Below, in pieces: positions 19,001-28,000 of a stretch of 64,000 bases of DNA (positions are counted from its first letter, which is position 1; each line of letters starts with the position of its first letter). The stretch covers positions 54,470 through 118,469 of the forward strand of contig JADHRW010000004.1 of assembly GCA_016777225.1 (NCBI GenBank). The letters run 5' to 3'. The position numbers and the translations under genes are program-made. Source of the stretch: Candidatus Thalassarchaeum sp. (GTDB lineage Archaea; Thermoplasmatota; Poseidoniia; Poseidoniales; Thalassarchaeaceae). Under the pieces are notes generated by a model. That model was given only the letters and a program-made list of their open reading frames with translations. It was not told the DNA's origin and ran no database searches.

Positions 19001-19322
19001 CACTTCTACTGCTACAGAACAACTTCCATGTTATCCTGGTAGTTACCAATCTTTAATGGGTTCAACTTCATGTGTTCTCGCATCTGAAGATTATTTTGTT
19101 TCAGATGCTGGAAAGTCATCTCAGACACGTTGCCCTAGTGGTGAATCACAGCCAAATATTGGTCAGACAGAATGTGTAATTAATTCAAAAGAATCTAACT
19201 CTATCATGTTGATTGCTGGCGGTGTAGGGGCAGTAATACTAGTAGGTCTAGCAGTCTTAATGCGTCCAGGTTCAAAACCTAAAGCCAGAAAAGGCGCTAA
19301 GAGAGTCAGAAAGAAGAAGTAA
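16035..19322 (+). CDS. Large surface protein with RCC1 propeller and GCC2/GCC3 Cys repeats
   Basis: 1095 residues, secreted and anchored. An N-terminal hydrophobic signal (about residues 12-28) is followed by seven RCC1-type repeats, each centred on CWGxNxxGQLGxGT (about 70-470), enough for one seven-bladed propeller. A short TSP3-like aspartate segment DIDSDSIIAILDNFPNG comes next. About 16 repeats of roughly 31 residues follow, with the pattern C..G.YQP..GQ..C...PG.YV......Q, matching GCC2/GCC3 (ephrin-receptor-like) modules. A C-terminal membrane helix and an Arg/Lys-rich tail end it. Adhesion or envelope function is inferred. An upstream divergent gene shares a 44-base promoter region. 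Confidence 0.85.
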   Translation: MPLFRESNFATIMIVITLLGMSLSALPISKESTELENIETKFSSHTNISIEGYQEDSIYSYSTLSSGGYTQCIITEDNRVACWGNNDQGKRGLGGGIGNASITPPGKAGPWLVGNLSIGMVEVSAGGWSTCSLKETGQIWCWGGGSYGQLGSGTDVCQDQGSGGISCADASNYPPVQVSLPMGKTAVSLSDANQGHFCAILNTGEGLCWGWNEHGELGDGTVCIGGNYFSDANNPSPAGCNAQNGRYTPVIVDDSNFPTNSSFISISMGFHHTCGIIDNNDLYCWGYNDQGQLGIGTTEQTNYPIPQLVDSNVIGVSTGNNHACALYESQTIKCWGANSEGQLGTGNMFYQNTPTAINLSPNIPLISIESAYNANCAISEDFIPICWGANQFGQIGNYDENDIRQENPLPFWQSNPEFSNYTSIAMSINGDMTCQIMGQSADNSTHNHRDLFCNGQSYRGQMGDGNWNNSFSDFNTNFVNLSSDNIGPLTYQGAGAIHISERDIDSDSIIAILDNFPNGCPDGSYDPNYNGSCVITDVGHYSPNLLYHSQVPCDIGTYQPNFEQSSCIESSPGNFVDGIGASSQQSCPSGTYQPSYFQSACIDVSPGHESNFESTAQIMCDVGYYQPNTGVENCIATSPGNYVPNTGATIQRECNQGTYQPNYGSPSCIDASIGHFVQNNNSASQDGCSPGNYQPDTGQTSCIDADPGYFVTDFYSSIQTACDLGTYHNIIGSVQESDCQSTDPGYYVDSIGSSSQTECLPGSYNPNSGSITSSDCILADIGHIVENPASSEQSPCEAGYYQPATGQIFCLEALSGSYVSDIGANAEEDCSPGNYQPERGQSECLEADAGHYVSAPRASSQTPCPAGSYQSEMGAISCIYSDVGYHVPTEGQSMQVICPAGQYQPQPASSECFTTNPGTYSSPGSTSPSPCLAGSYQSESGQSGCTLADPGYFSDGISSIAQVACEEGTYQSLSGQESCQSAARGYYVDTSTATEQLPCYPGSYQSLMGSTSCVLASEDYFVSDAGKSSQTRCPSGESQPNIGQTECVINSKESNSIMLIAGGVGAVILVGLAVLMRPGSKPKARKGAKRVRKKK

Positions 19323-19387
19323 TATTCTTATTTGTAGGAAGATTGAATATCGCTTTATTTGATATGTGATAACCTCATGGCAACACT

Positions 19388-20437
19388 ATGAGAGACTATC
19401 CGGGCGGACGAGTCGACCTTCGTAGCGATACAGTAACTCAGCCTACGCCTGAGATGCGTAGTATGATGTCATCTGCAGATGTTGGAGACGATGTATTGGG
19501 TGATGACCCCAATGTGAATGAATTGCAAAGACGTATGGCTGAAATGTTAGGTAAAGAAGCGGCGATCTTTATCCCTTCAGGAACAATGTCAAATGCAATT
19601 GCAATTAGAGCACATACAAATCCAGGAGATGAAATTGTGACTGAAAGATATAGTCATATTTATGTCTATGAAGGAGGAGGATTTGCCGCTCTTTCTGGAT
19701 GTTCAGTAGCTTTAGTTGACGCCAGTCTTGGAATTATGAAGCCGAATGATGTTGCTAAAGCAATCCGTAAGGTTGAAGGAAGTTTGGGGCATTATCCGAA
19801 TGGTAGTCTTGTTTGTGTTGAAAATACAGCTAATCGTGGTGGTGGAACTTATTACTCTCAAGAAGCCCTAGATGAAATTGCTCATATTGCTCATGAAAAT
19901 AATTGTGCTGCACATATAGATGGTGCAAGATTATTCAATGCAGTAATCGCTACTTCTACTGATCCGGCTAGAATGGTACGAGACTATGACTCGATATCCA
20001 TATGTCTATCCAAGGGCTTGGGAGCACCGGTAGGAAGTGTGTTAGTTGGTTCTAGTGAATTCATAGCTAGGGCTCATCGTTGGAGGAAAATGTTTGGAGG
20101 AGGAATGCGTCAAGCAGGTATGTTAGCTGCTGCAGGAATTTATGCATTAGAAAATAACATTGATAGATTGGGTGATGACCATATCCGTGCTAAAAATTTA
20201 GCAAGTGCAATCAATAACATAGAGTCTTTTTCAGTTAATTTAGACACCGTTCAATCAAATATGGTATATATCTCATGTGATGAAGGCCAAGCCCAATTAT
20301 TAGTCGATAATTTATCTAAAGAAGGTATTGATATATTGACAATTAATGATTCTACTGTAAGGGCAGTAATACATTTACATATTACCGATGAAGATATTGA
20401 TAGAACTATTAATGCATTCAAAAAAATAAACAATTAA
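19388..20437 (+). CDS. Low-specificity L-threonine aldolase
   Basis: PLP enzyme cleaving L-threonine or allo-threonine to glycine and acetaldehyde. VDLRSDTVTQPTPEM opens the family domain. The PLP lysine is K209 in ICLSKGLGAPVGSV, and HIDGARLFNA holds the conserved Asp and Arg. At 349 residues it is a full-length member. Aldolases of this family can also act on beta-hydroxy amino acids other than threonine. It stands on its own between two secreted-protein genes. Confidence 0.92.
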   Translation: MRDYPGGRVDLRSDTVTQPTPEMRSMMSSADVGDDVLGDDPNVNELQRRMAEMLGKEAAIFIPSGTMSNAIAIRAHTNPGDEIVTERYSHIYVYEGGGFAALSGCSVALVDASLGIMKPNDVAKAIRKVEGSLGHYPNGSLVCVENTANRGGGTYYSQEALDEIAHIAHENNCAAHIDGARLFNAVIATSTDPARMVRDYDSISICLSKGLGAPVGSVLVGSSEFIARAHRWRKMFGGGMRQAGMLAAAGIYALENNIDRLGDDHIRAKNLASAINNIESFSVNLDTVQSNMVYISCDEGQAQLLVDNLSKEGIDILTINDSTVRAVIHLHITDEDIDRTINAFKKINN

Positions 20438-20475
20438 CCCTCTAGTTTTTGTGTTTAAACAATTTCCGATTTACT

Positions 20476-21393
20476 ATGACTCGTGTACGTGCCATAGTGG
20501 TTACACTATTTCTGATATTTCTAGCACAGCAATCTTTTGCCGAGTCTGATAACATAAAGACATGGCATAATGTAATCTCGGATTCAACAGATACTGGAAC
20601 TTTGGGCGGAGTGTCTATATCTCTCTCTGAAGAATATCAAAGCAATACAATGGCAGCCGAAGAGTGGCCTCACTTAATTGAGGTATATACTGCAACTTGG
20701 TGTGAAAATTGTGTACAAACAGAGGCTGTAACTAATTCTCTATCTACTGCAGATGATGAAAGTATTATGCAAATTCATTACCATCGTTTTATCGCCGAAA
20801 CACAAGATCCTTTCGGCTCACAAGAAACTGATGATAGGTGGGTTGAGAGATATGGTCAATCTTCTATGGTTGCCGATGGGTACGAGCGTATTGCTCCTTC
20901 AAATGTATTTGATGGAGAGAGACTTCATACAGGTACATCGCCCGTATCTGATAGCTTAGAAAATGATTATCAAATTTCTTTAGAAACTTCTCCTTCAATT
21001 GAATATTCAGATTTTATCGCAAGTTTAGATTGGTCCAATGAATCAGGTACCGATACATTTTCTTGGAATATTTCTACTCCCTCATTATCTGAATCTTATA
21101 CTATTAGTCCTAAGTTATTTTTTATTGAAGAGGTGGGATATTTTCCTGAAGGCGGTAATGGTGAAGAATACTATCACCATATCTTAAGAGACGTTGTAGA
21201 TCTCTCTTCTCAAGAGGGAGAGATTTCAATAGATTACAATCCAGCATATGATGGTGATGATTTGAGTGTAATACTAGTATTCGATTGGCATTATAATAAT
21301 GACGAAGGATTTTTTGGTGCATTACCATTTCCGAATTTAATAGTCTTCATTTCTTTATTTATGGCAGCATTACATTCTAGAAAAGATAATTAA
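20476..21393 (+). CDS. Secreted or membrane-anchored thioredoxin-fold protein
   Basis: 305 residues. A signal peptide (about 1-22, ending QSFAES) precedes a thioredoxin-like domain with YTATWCENC, the C76-x2-C79 redox pair. An Asp/Glu-rich C-terminal domain and a short hydrophobic tail (about 280-298) ending in basic residues follow. It probably acts outside the cytoplasmic membrane on disulfides. A GTG nine codons upstream is possible, but the ATG at 20476 places the signal sequence properly. The disulfide-rich protein encoded two genes upstream is a conceivable client. Confidence 0.7.
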   Translation: MTRVRAIVVTLFLIFLAQQSFAESDNIKTWHNVISDSTDTGTLGGVSISLSEEYQSNTMAAEEWPHLIEVYTATWCENCVQTEAVTNSLSTADDESIMQIHYHRFIAETQDPFGSQETDDRWVERYGQSSMVADGYERIAPSNVFDGERLHTGTSPVSDSLENDYQISLETSPSIEYSDFIASLDWSNESGTDTFSWNISTPSLSESYTISPKLFFIEEVGYFPEGGNGEEYYHHILRDVVDLSSQEGEISIDYNPAYDGDDLSVILVFDWHYNNDEGFFGALPFPNLIVFISLFMAALHSRKDN

Positions 21394-21422
21394 TAATGTA
21401 ATTTTCATAGTATTTTATCGTC

Positions 21423-21436
21423 GGGTTCAATAACCC
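21423..21436. other. Small perfect hairpin ahead of the addB-like gene
   Basis: GGGTT and AACCC flank a 4-base loop (CAAT). It lies 22 bases before the Shine-Dalgarno GGAGGGG at 21458-21464. It could be part of the leader of the helicase-nuclease operon or the end of the preceding transcript. Confidence 0.3.
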
Positions 21437-21469
21437 TCGTCGTTATGATTGATACTCGGAGGGGTCAAT

Positions 21470-24400
21470 TTGGATAGTCTTGATATGCAGATTACAAATG
21501 AAGAAGTCTCTCCGGGGGTATTTCCTCAATGGCTATATGATCATCTAATATCAGAAATTTCTGACCCTCTTACATATTCCAAAGGTGGACCTTCAAAATT
21601 ATTAGTGGTTTATCCAAACGATGAATCTAGGGTTGAGATTTTATCCAAACTTTCTAATGATGGATTTGTTGTTGACAGAAATTTACACCATACTATTTCT
21701 TCATTAATGATTTCAATAATGAACGATTTTAGAATGCCTAAATTATTGAAGACCGATACTTTCTTTGATTTAATTATTCATGAAGAATGTGTTCAGGAAT
21801 CAAAAAATTTAGGTTTTCCTCTAATTAATCCTCTACCTACTATGTATTGGGGGAGAGGAAAAACATCCGCTCTAGTTCAATTGCACAAATTTCTTTCTTC
21901 AGAATGTATTGACACGTCAACATGGGAAGGGCCAGGTATTCAAACAATAAATAAAATCTTAAAATCTTTAGAGATTAAGATGAATTTTACACATCCAGAT
22001 TTTCTTGCTAATCGTTTAATTAATAATCTCAAAACATCTACTAAACCTTTTTCTTTAATCGATATTGATGGTATCATTATGTTAAATCATTCTCCGATAA
22101 CTAGTAAAATTCATCTTAACTTTCTTTCCACTTTATCGGTTTTCTGCCCAGTCCATCAATTGGCTAACAAAGGTAATTTCCGCAAAGGAGAACATGGTGT
22201 ATTATTATTAGACCAGTATCCCATTAAAAAAGAATCAGAGATTCCTCCTTGGGTGCCCAATCACAGACTTGATGATGAAGGACAAGGTCAATCAAATAAA
22301 TTACGTAGGGTATTAATTCATGATGAGAGCGAATCTTTCAATGCAGCTTTATCATTTGCTGATGAAAAGCTGGCTGAGAATTCTAGTTCTAGTGTGATTA
22401 TTGCTGATCCAAATTATTACAACAATATATCTGAATGGAATATCGGAGTAAAGAATTTAGGTATTCCTATTAATCCTCAATCTATAAATATCAAAAATCA
22501 TCCATTAGGATACTGGATTAATTTATACCTTAAATTAGGTCATGATTCAGATTCATTTTCTTTATCAAAACTAAGATCATTATCGCTTCAGACCTCTATT
22601 AATTTATTTCCAGAAGTACCCATTCATCCTCTTTATGATGACTTATTGCCAATCCCAGACCTTGAAATCCTCAATCAAGTATCTATGGAAAATCATATTC
22701 TTGGAGGGCCTGGAGCATTAGAAAGATGGCTTGACAATCTATCTAAAACTTCAAACAACATTTCTGAAATGAATAATAAAGAACTAGATAGAATAAAAAA
22801 ACAAGAACAAACCTTATGGTGGCTACTATGTGTATCTAAATGGCTTAATCCGATTCTTCCAACATTTGATCAAGAACTTTTGAATAGAAAAAAATATCAT
22901 TTAGGATTATTCTCTGATCAACCTCTTCCATTACCCGAAAGTCCGAAATTAGGAGATCAATGGTTATTAGAAACTCTCAAGTTGTCGTTAGAAAACGCTG
23001 GAATTGAAGAATTAGACGGTCTTTCCGGCTCTTCGGCAGGAGTAATTCAAAGTATTTTTATTGAACTAACTAAACTTAGAGATACTCAGCGACTATTGTC
23101 TCAAAAGAATAATTCTTTCGAATGGGTTGATGAGGTTTCTAATCTAATGAATAATATTGGGACGCATGTATCTTCGAATAAAAATCGTAGCAGATTGAGA
23201 GTATTACCAATTGACAAAGTATTAGGTTGTACCGCAGATATTATTATTTTAGCAAATATCTCATCCCAATCTTGGTCGTTAAAAGTTCCTAAAATGTATT
23301 TCCTAGATGATGAAGAGAGAAATAAGCATAATCTTTTGCGAGCGGATAGCCCTGTTAGAAATGCTCGACATATACGTCAGCATATTTTTAATTGCGCATC
23401 AGAAGTTATAATTCTTGATCCAAGTTTAGATGAATCAACTCCTGCAGCAGGCCCCATTAGTGAATGGGTATTAGAAAATGATTGCGAAGATATCTCTGAG
23501 ATATTTGAATTGGATAATTTTTCATTTTTAATTCCTAAAATCCAACGTCAAAAAGATGGAAAACGTCTTGAAAATTATGAATCACCTGTTTTATCTCCGA
23601 TTAATATTTCTGCTGTCACAATATCTCATGAACTTAATCTTCAAAGAGATAGAGAACGTCGACAACCAAAATTGGCAGATATTGATGGATATCTTTCTGA
23701 TGATTCTAAAGGTCATATTTTTCAATTCAAACCATCTTTACTCTGGAAGAATTCACCTAGAAATAAACCTGAAAGTATAAGTTGGCCTCGAAAAAATGAA
23801 CGATGGCCAGTTTATTCTGCGATTAAAAAAATAGAAGGAAAAGAATTTACTACTCCTACTATTGATCCTCGTCCATTTTCTCCCGAACCTACAGGCGTAT
23901 TAGTTAGCGATAACAGAAACGGTCATTTATTCAATCTTGATTTAGAACCAATCATATGGTCTCCAACTACTTTGCAAGATTGGCTCACTTGCCCTCGTAA
24001 AGGTTGGTTAACTCATGGAATTAAAGCTAGTATTGAAGACTCATCTTATGACGAAGGCCTTGATTCAAGAATTCATGGTACATTTTTCCATCAACTTCAT
24101 TATAATTTATTATCAGAGGTTTTAGGATTTAAACAAGGTTCTGTTAGAGAGATTAATAATTCAGAAACATTACTAAATTTATCGAATTGTGAAATTTCTG
24201 ATGAGTTATTAATGCAAAAGGCTCTAGAACATCTTCATGAGTTAGCTCCCTGGCTGACAAGGACAGATTCTGTATCAAAGAATAGGCTAAGGATGATGAG
24301 TGGATTGTCAACAATTGAGTGGATAAAATGGCTTGATGAACGCCCCCCAGCCCCCCTCTCCGGCCGGTTAGGTGAAATGATTAATTCAGAGAAGTATTCT

Positions 24401-25099
24401 TTAGAAAACTCCACACCTATCGCTTTCGAATGGAAATTCAATAAAGTAAAATTATCTCTTCCTAAAGATCTGACAGCACCTTATGGCAATAAATTAGATT
24501 CTATCAACATAAAAGGTTCTATAGATAGAGTTGATATTATACCTTTTATGATAGATGGCAGAAAAACTTGGATTAATGATAAAGCCAGCAAAGATGAGGT
24601 TGCTCCTCTGGAATTGTATAATTCTGAGTGGCAACCTCGTCGTTTAATTGTAATTAGAGATCTCAAAACATTTGAGAAAACTAAGTCTAGCGACTTATCT
24701 AATCGTCATAAAAAAGGAATACTGGAAGAATTACAATTGGCACTATATGCTAGAGCATGGGAAATAGAAAATCCAGGAGACTTAGTAGTTGGTGTAGGGA
24801 TTTCTATTCTTGGTCAAAAAACAACACATTTTGTTGAAATTTCAAAGACAAATAAAATTAAGAATATTGAGAGTATTGGTGAAAAGACCGAAGTAACTTA
24901 TGATAAATATCGGTTCTTAAATGAAACCTCTGAACCTGAAAGTGACCCATTTAGGGCATGGCTTGCATCTAGAATCTCTACAGCCCTAAACATATCTAAT
25001 AACGCTCAAAACGGATATTTTCATCCTATACCTCAAGATAATTGTAAATTCTGCAAAGTCCAGAATATTTGTGATGTAAAAATGGAGGCTACATTCTAA
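21470..25099 (+). CDS. AddB-like protein with iron-sulfur PD-(D/E)XK nuclease domain
   Basis: 1209 residues, partner of the downstream helicase. The C-terminal RecB-family nuclease domain shows GTFFHQLHYNL, an Asp in IKGSIDRVDI, D-x-K in VIRDLKTF and ELQLALYARAW. Four cysteines (C841 in LTCPRKG; C1192, C1195, C1201) have the AddB/Cas4/Dna2 iron-sulfur arrangement. The N-terminal 800 residues look like a degenerate helicase; no intact Walker A was seen. I chose the TTG at 21470 because GGAGGGG sits 5 bases before it; an upstream in-frame TTG at 21449 lacks a site. The stop and next ATG overlap (TAATG). Confidence 0.78.
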   Translation: MDSLDMQITNEEVSPGVFPQWLYDHLISEISDPLTYSKGGPSKLLVVYPNDESRVEILSKLSNDGFVVDRNLHHTISSLMISIMNDFRMPKLLKTDTFFDLIIHEECVQESKNLGFPLINPLPTMYWGRGKTSALVQLHKFLSSECIDTSTWEGPGIQTINKILKSLEIKMNFTHPDFLANRLINNLKTSTKPFSLIDIDGIIMLNHSPITSKIHLNFLSTLSVFCPVHQLANKGNFRKGEHGVLLLDQYPIKKESEIPPWVPNHRLDDEGQGQSNKLRRVLIHDESESFNAALSFADEKLAENSSSSVIIADPNYYNNISEWNIGVKNLGIPINPQSINIKNHPLGYWINLYLKLGHDSDSFSLSKLRSLSLQTSINLFPEVPIHPLYDDLLPIPDLEILNQVSMENHILGGPGALERWLDNLSKTSNNISEMNNKELDRIKKQEQTLWWLLCVSKWLNPILPTFDQELLNRKKYHLGLFSDQPLPLPESPKLGDQWLLETLKLSLENAGIEELDGLSGSSAGVIQSIFIELTKLRDTQRLLSQKNNSFEWVDEVSNLMNNIGTHVSSNKNRSRLRVLPIDKVLGCTADIIILANISSQSWSLKVPKMYFLDDEERNKHNLLRADSPVRNARHIRQHIFNCASEVIILDPSLDESTPAAGPISEWVLENDCEDISEIFELDNFSFLIPKIQRQKDGKRLENYESPVLSPINISAVTISHELNLQRDRERRQPKLADIDGYLSDDSKGHIFQFKPSLLWKNSPRNKPESISWPRKNERWPVYSAIKKIEGKEFTTPTIDPRPFSPEPTGVLVSDNRNGHLFNLDLEPIIWSPTTLQDWLTCPRKGWLTHGIKASIEDSSYDEGLDSRIHGTFFHQLHYNLLSEVLGFKQGSVREINNSETLLNLSNCEISDELLMQKALEHLHELAPWLTRTDSVSKNRLRMMSGLSTIEWIKWLDERPPAPLSGRLGEMINSEKYSLENSTPIAFEWKFNKVKLSLPKDLTAPYGNKLDSINIKGSIDRVDIIPFMIDGRKTWINDKASKDEVAPLELYNSEWQPRRLIVIRDLKTFEKTKSSDLSNRHKKGILEELQLALYARAWEIENPGDLVVGVGISILGQKTTHFVEISKTNKIKNIESIGEKTEVTYDKYRFLNETSEPESDPFRAWLASRISTALNISNNAQNGYFHPIPQDNCKFCKVQNICDVKMEATF

Positions 25100-28000
25100 T
25101 GTTCAATGATTCAGAAGAGAAAAATAATGCCATAATGAGCCATAATATTGCTCAGCGTTTAGCTCTAAATATTGATTCACACATAGTTGTCGATGCCGGA
25201 GCAGGGACAGGTAAGACACGTACCATTATAGATAGAGTAATTGAGCATTATTTATCTGCTGATCAAAGAGCAACGAGAATATTACCTAAACCAGATCGTC
25301 CATCCAAGTTAGAAAGTGGACTGATATCTGCCGAACCTAAGAATCGAATAGACTTAGAAGATCATAAAGGATTACTTCCTAGTGAGGTGGTTTTGCTGAC
25401 ATTTACTACTAAGGCTGCTGACGAAATTCGTGACAGATTACGGAAAAAATTAGTTAATTTAAGTTTAGGATCTAAGTATGATGACGGGAAAAATATGACC
25501 GATCCTAGAATACTAAGAGCAGGATTAAGTGAACAATTCTTATATCTATTAGAAGATGCTCCAATTGGTACTATAGACTCATTTTTCTCTCAATTAATTA
25601 CTCCTTACAGGGGGATATTAGGTAACTCATTGAATTATGAACAGATGACAGGTTCCGAAAGAATAATGCTTAAAGATTCAGCATTAAATACACTCTGGAG
25701 GCTTCCTTCATATCCACTAAGCACAGCAGTTGATGCCGGTATTCATCCTGATGATGTTGAAAATTTGATATCATCTAGAGATAGAATTCAGCAATTTTAC
25801 TCTAGTAGACGGAGAGCGATGTCAGTAATTAGTAGCCTTTCACAAAAATCATTATTTCTCGATGAGGCTTCAGAAAATCTCACAGATGATGATAGTCGCA
25901 TTAGTTCCGTTAAATTACAAGAGAAATTAATGAGTTCTATGGATGAAGAAATTCTCAATCATTTTAATCAAGAGATTAATAAATTAATAGAAGATTACTG
26001 TGAGACTATTAAAGAAAATATCACTCTATATGGTGGGGGGTGGAATGTAAATACTCGTATTTCTAGTTTAGATTATCTCTCCCAAAATCTTCCAGAGACT
26101 AATGTGTTGGATAAATTAGTGTGGCTTAGTAATGTGATTCAATGTACCGCTTCACGTCCCTCAATAATTAGTATGTTGAGTAAGGATGGGGTCAAGCCAA
26201 CATTTTTTGGGGGCGGAAAGAAAACATATTTACCCAATGATAATTATTGGGAAAGAGGTATCGAAAATGTCCCTAGTATGAATCCTAAATTAATAATTTT
26301 TACTAATAAATTCAGATCTCTATGGGATTCAAATGACTCTGATCTTATCTTGCATCATGTCAAAATGATTATGTTATTAGAAACAGAATCTCCGCCATTT
26401 ACTCCACCTAATTGGCTTTCAACATTCGCTAGTATTAGTGATATTTTACCGAATCAAGCCCCATTTGATGAAAAACTCATCTATCGTTTTTCAATAAAGC
26501 AAGAAGCACAACATCTTGACGATTTAAGGATAGTTTTATCGGGATTTTTGAAAATTCTTAGTAGATTAAAACAGATTGATGAGTTACATGATTTTTCAGA
26601 TACTAGAGATTTAGTTAGAGACCTACTTCTTTCACGTTGTCCCGAGATTTGTAGAAATTTTTATCATCAATCAGTTATCGATGCACTTGATAATAAAAAT
26701 AATTTGAAGCCATGGAGTGATGAGCACATATACCTCGCTTTGGAAAAACTAAAGAATTTAGAATCCAATCCTAGTCTTGCTGGAGAATCGTTTTCTTATC
26801 TACAAGAAATCCGTAGAGATATTGAATACAGGTTCGAACTTCTGAAAAAGATTCGTAGAAGATATCGCGCCTTTGTAATAGATGAAGCTCAAGATAACTC
26901 TACGCTTCAATGGCAAATTCTTTCACGATTATGGGGAGAAAGATTATTCAAAAAAGATGAAATTAAACCACCAGATACTCCTTGGCAGCCCACCATTTGT
27001 TATGTAGGAGATATCAAGCAAAGCATTTATGCATTCAGACAGGCTGAAGTTGGAGGTTTTATACGATATTCTAATTATCTCCGCCAAATAAATAAGCATG
27101 AATTTACTAGTATTAAAATTCTTACAGAATCACCTCCTTTAAGGATGAAAGATAAAAGTAGAGATCCTAGGAATGCAAATCCATTTACTATCTCTAGAGC
27201 CAGTAAACATCTTGAAAGAGGAGGACAAGATCTTGATAATTGGATAAATTTTAATCATTATGATGAGCAAGAACCCCCCTCATCAGAAGAAATCAAACTT
27301 CGTCGCGAAGGGGTAATTTCATTGAAGATAAACTATCGAACTGATGGCGGACTTCTGAATATGATGAATGAATGGTGGAAAGATATTTTTTCACCCCGTC
27401 ATCGAAAAATACCTTCTGCTAATTTTTATGCCAATTCTCAAATATTATCTCCAAATAATGACGTACCAGGAGCTATCGAATGGCTTTGTCCAGTTGATAA
27501 CAAAGTTTCCTCTGACCCTCCAATAGATCTTAATGAGTATATTGATCCATTTAGTATCCGCTCTTCAACATCTCATGAAAGACAAGCATTAATGATTGCT
27601 CTAAGAATAAAGAGTTTGGTGGAGGGCGAACCGATTAGAGTTCGTGCAATATCAAAAGAAATAGGCTGGAATATACTTCCTAAAATCAATAAAGTATCAC
27701 CTGGTGAAATTATGGTACTTTTACCAACTCGCAATAAAATAGGTAATCTTCTAATCGGTTATTTAGAAGATTTTGGTATATCTGTGCAATCTGATAAGGA
27801 AGGCGATATATTAGAGCATCCAGCAACTCATACATTGAATGGATTGATTCAATTTTTAGCACGTCCTCATGATCGTCACTATGCCTCTTGGGTTGCACGT
27901 TCATGTTTAATTGGATTTAACGACGAACAATTAGATAATTTTATTCGTGGGTCAAATGACTCTGAAAATTTACTAGAACGCTTATCTTCTTTAACGATTA

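Noticed and set aside
17600..19180. Regular repeats that might be a CRISPR or minisatellite array
   Set aside because: The repeats are in frame, about 93 bases long and encode GCC2/GCC3 cysteine modules; there are no conserved repeats with unique spacers.
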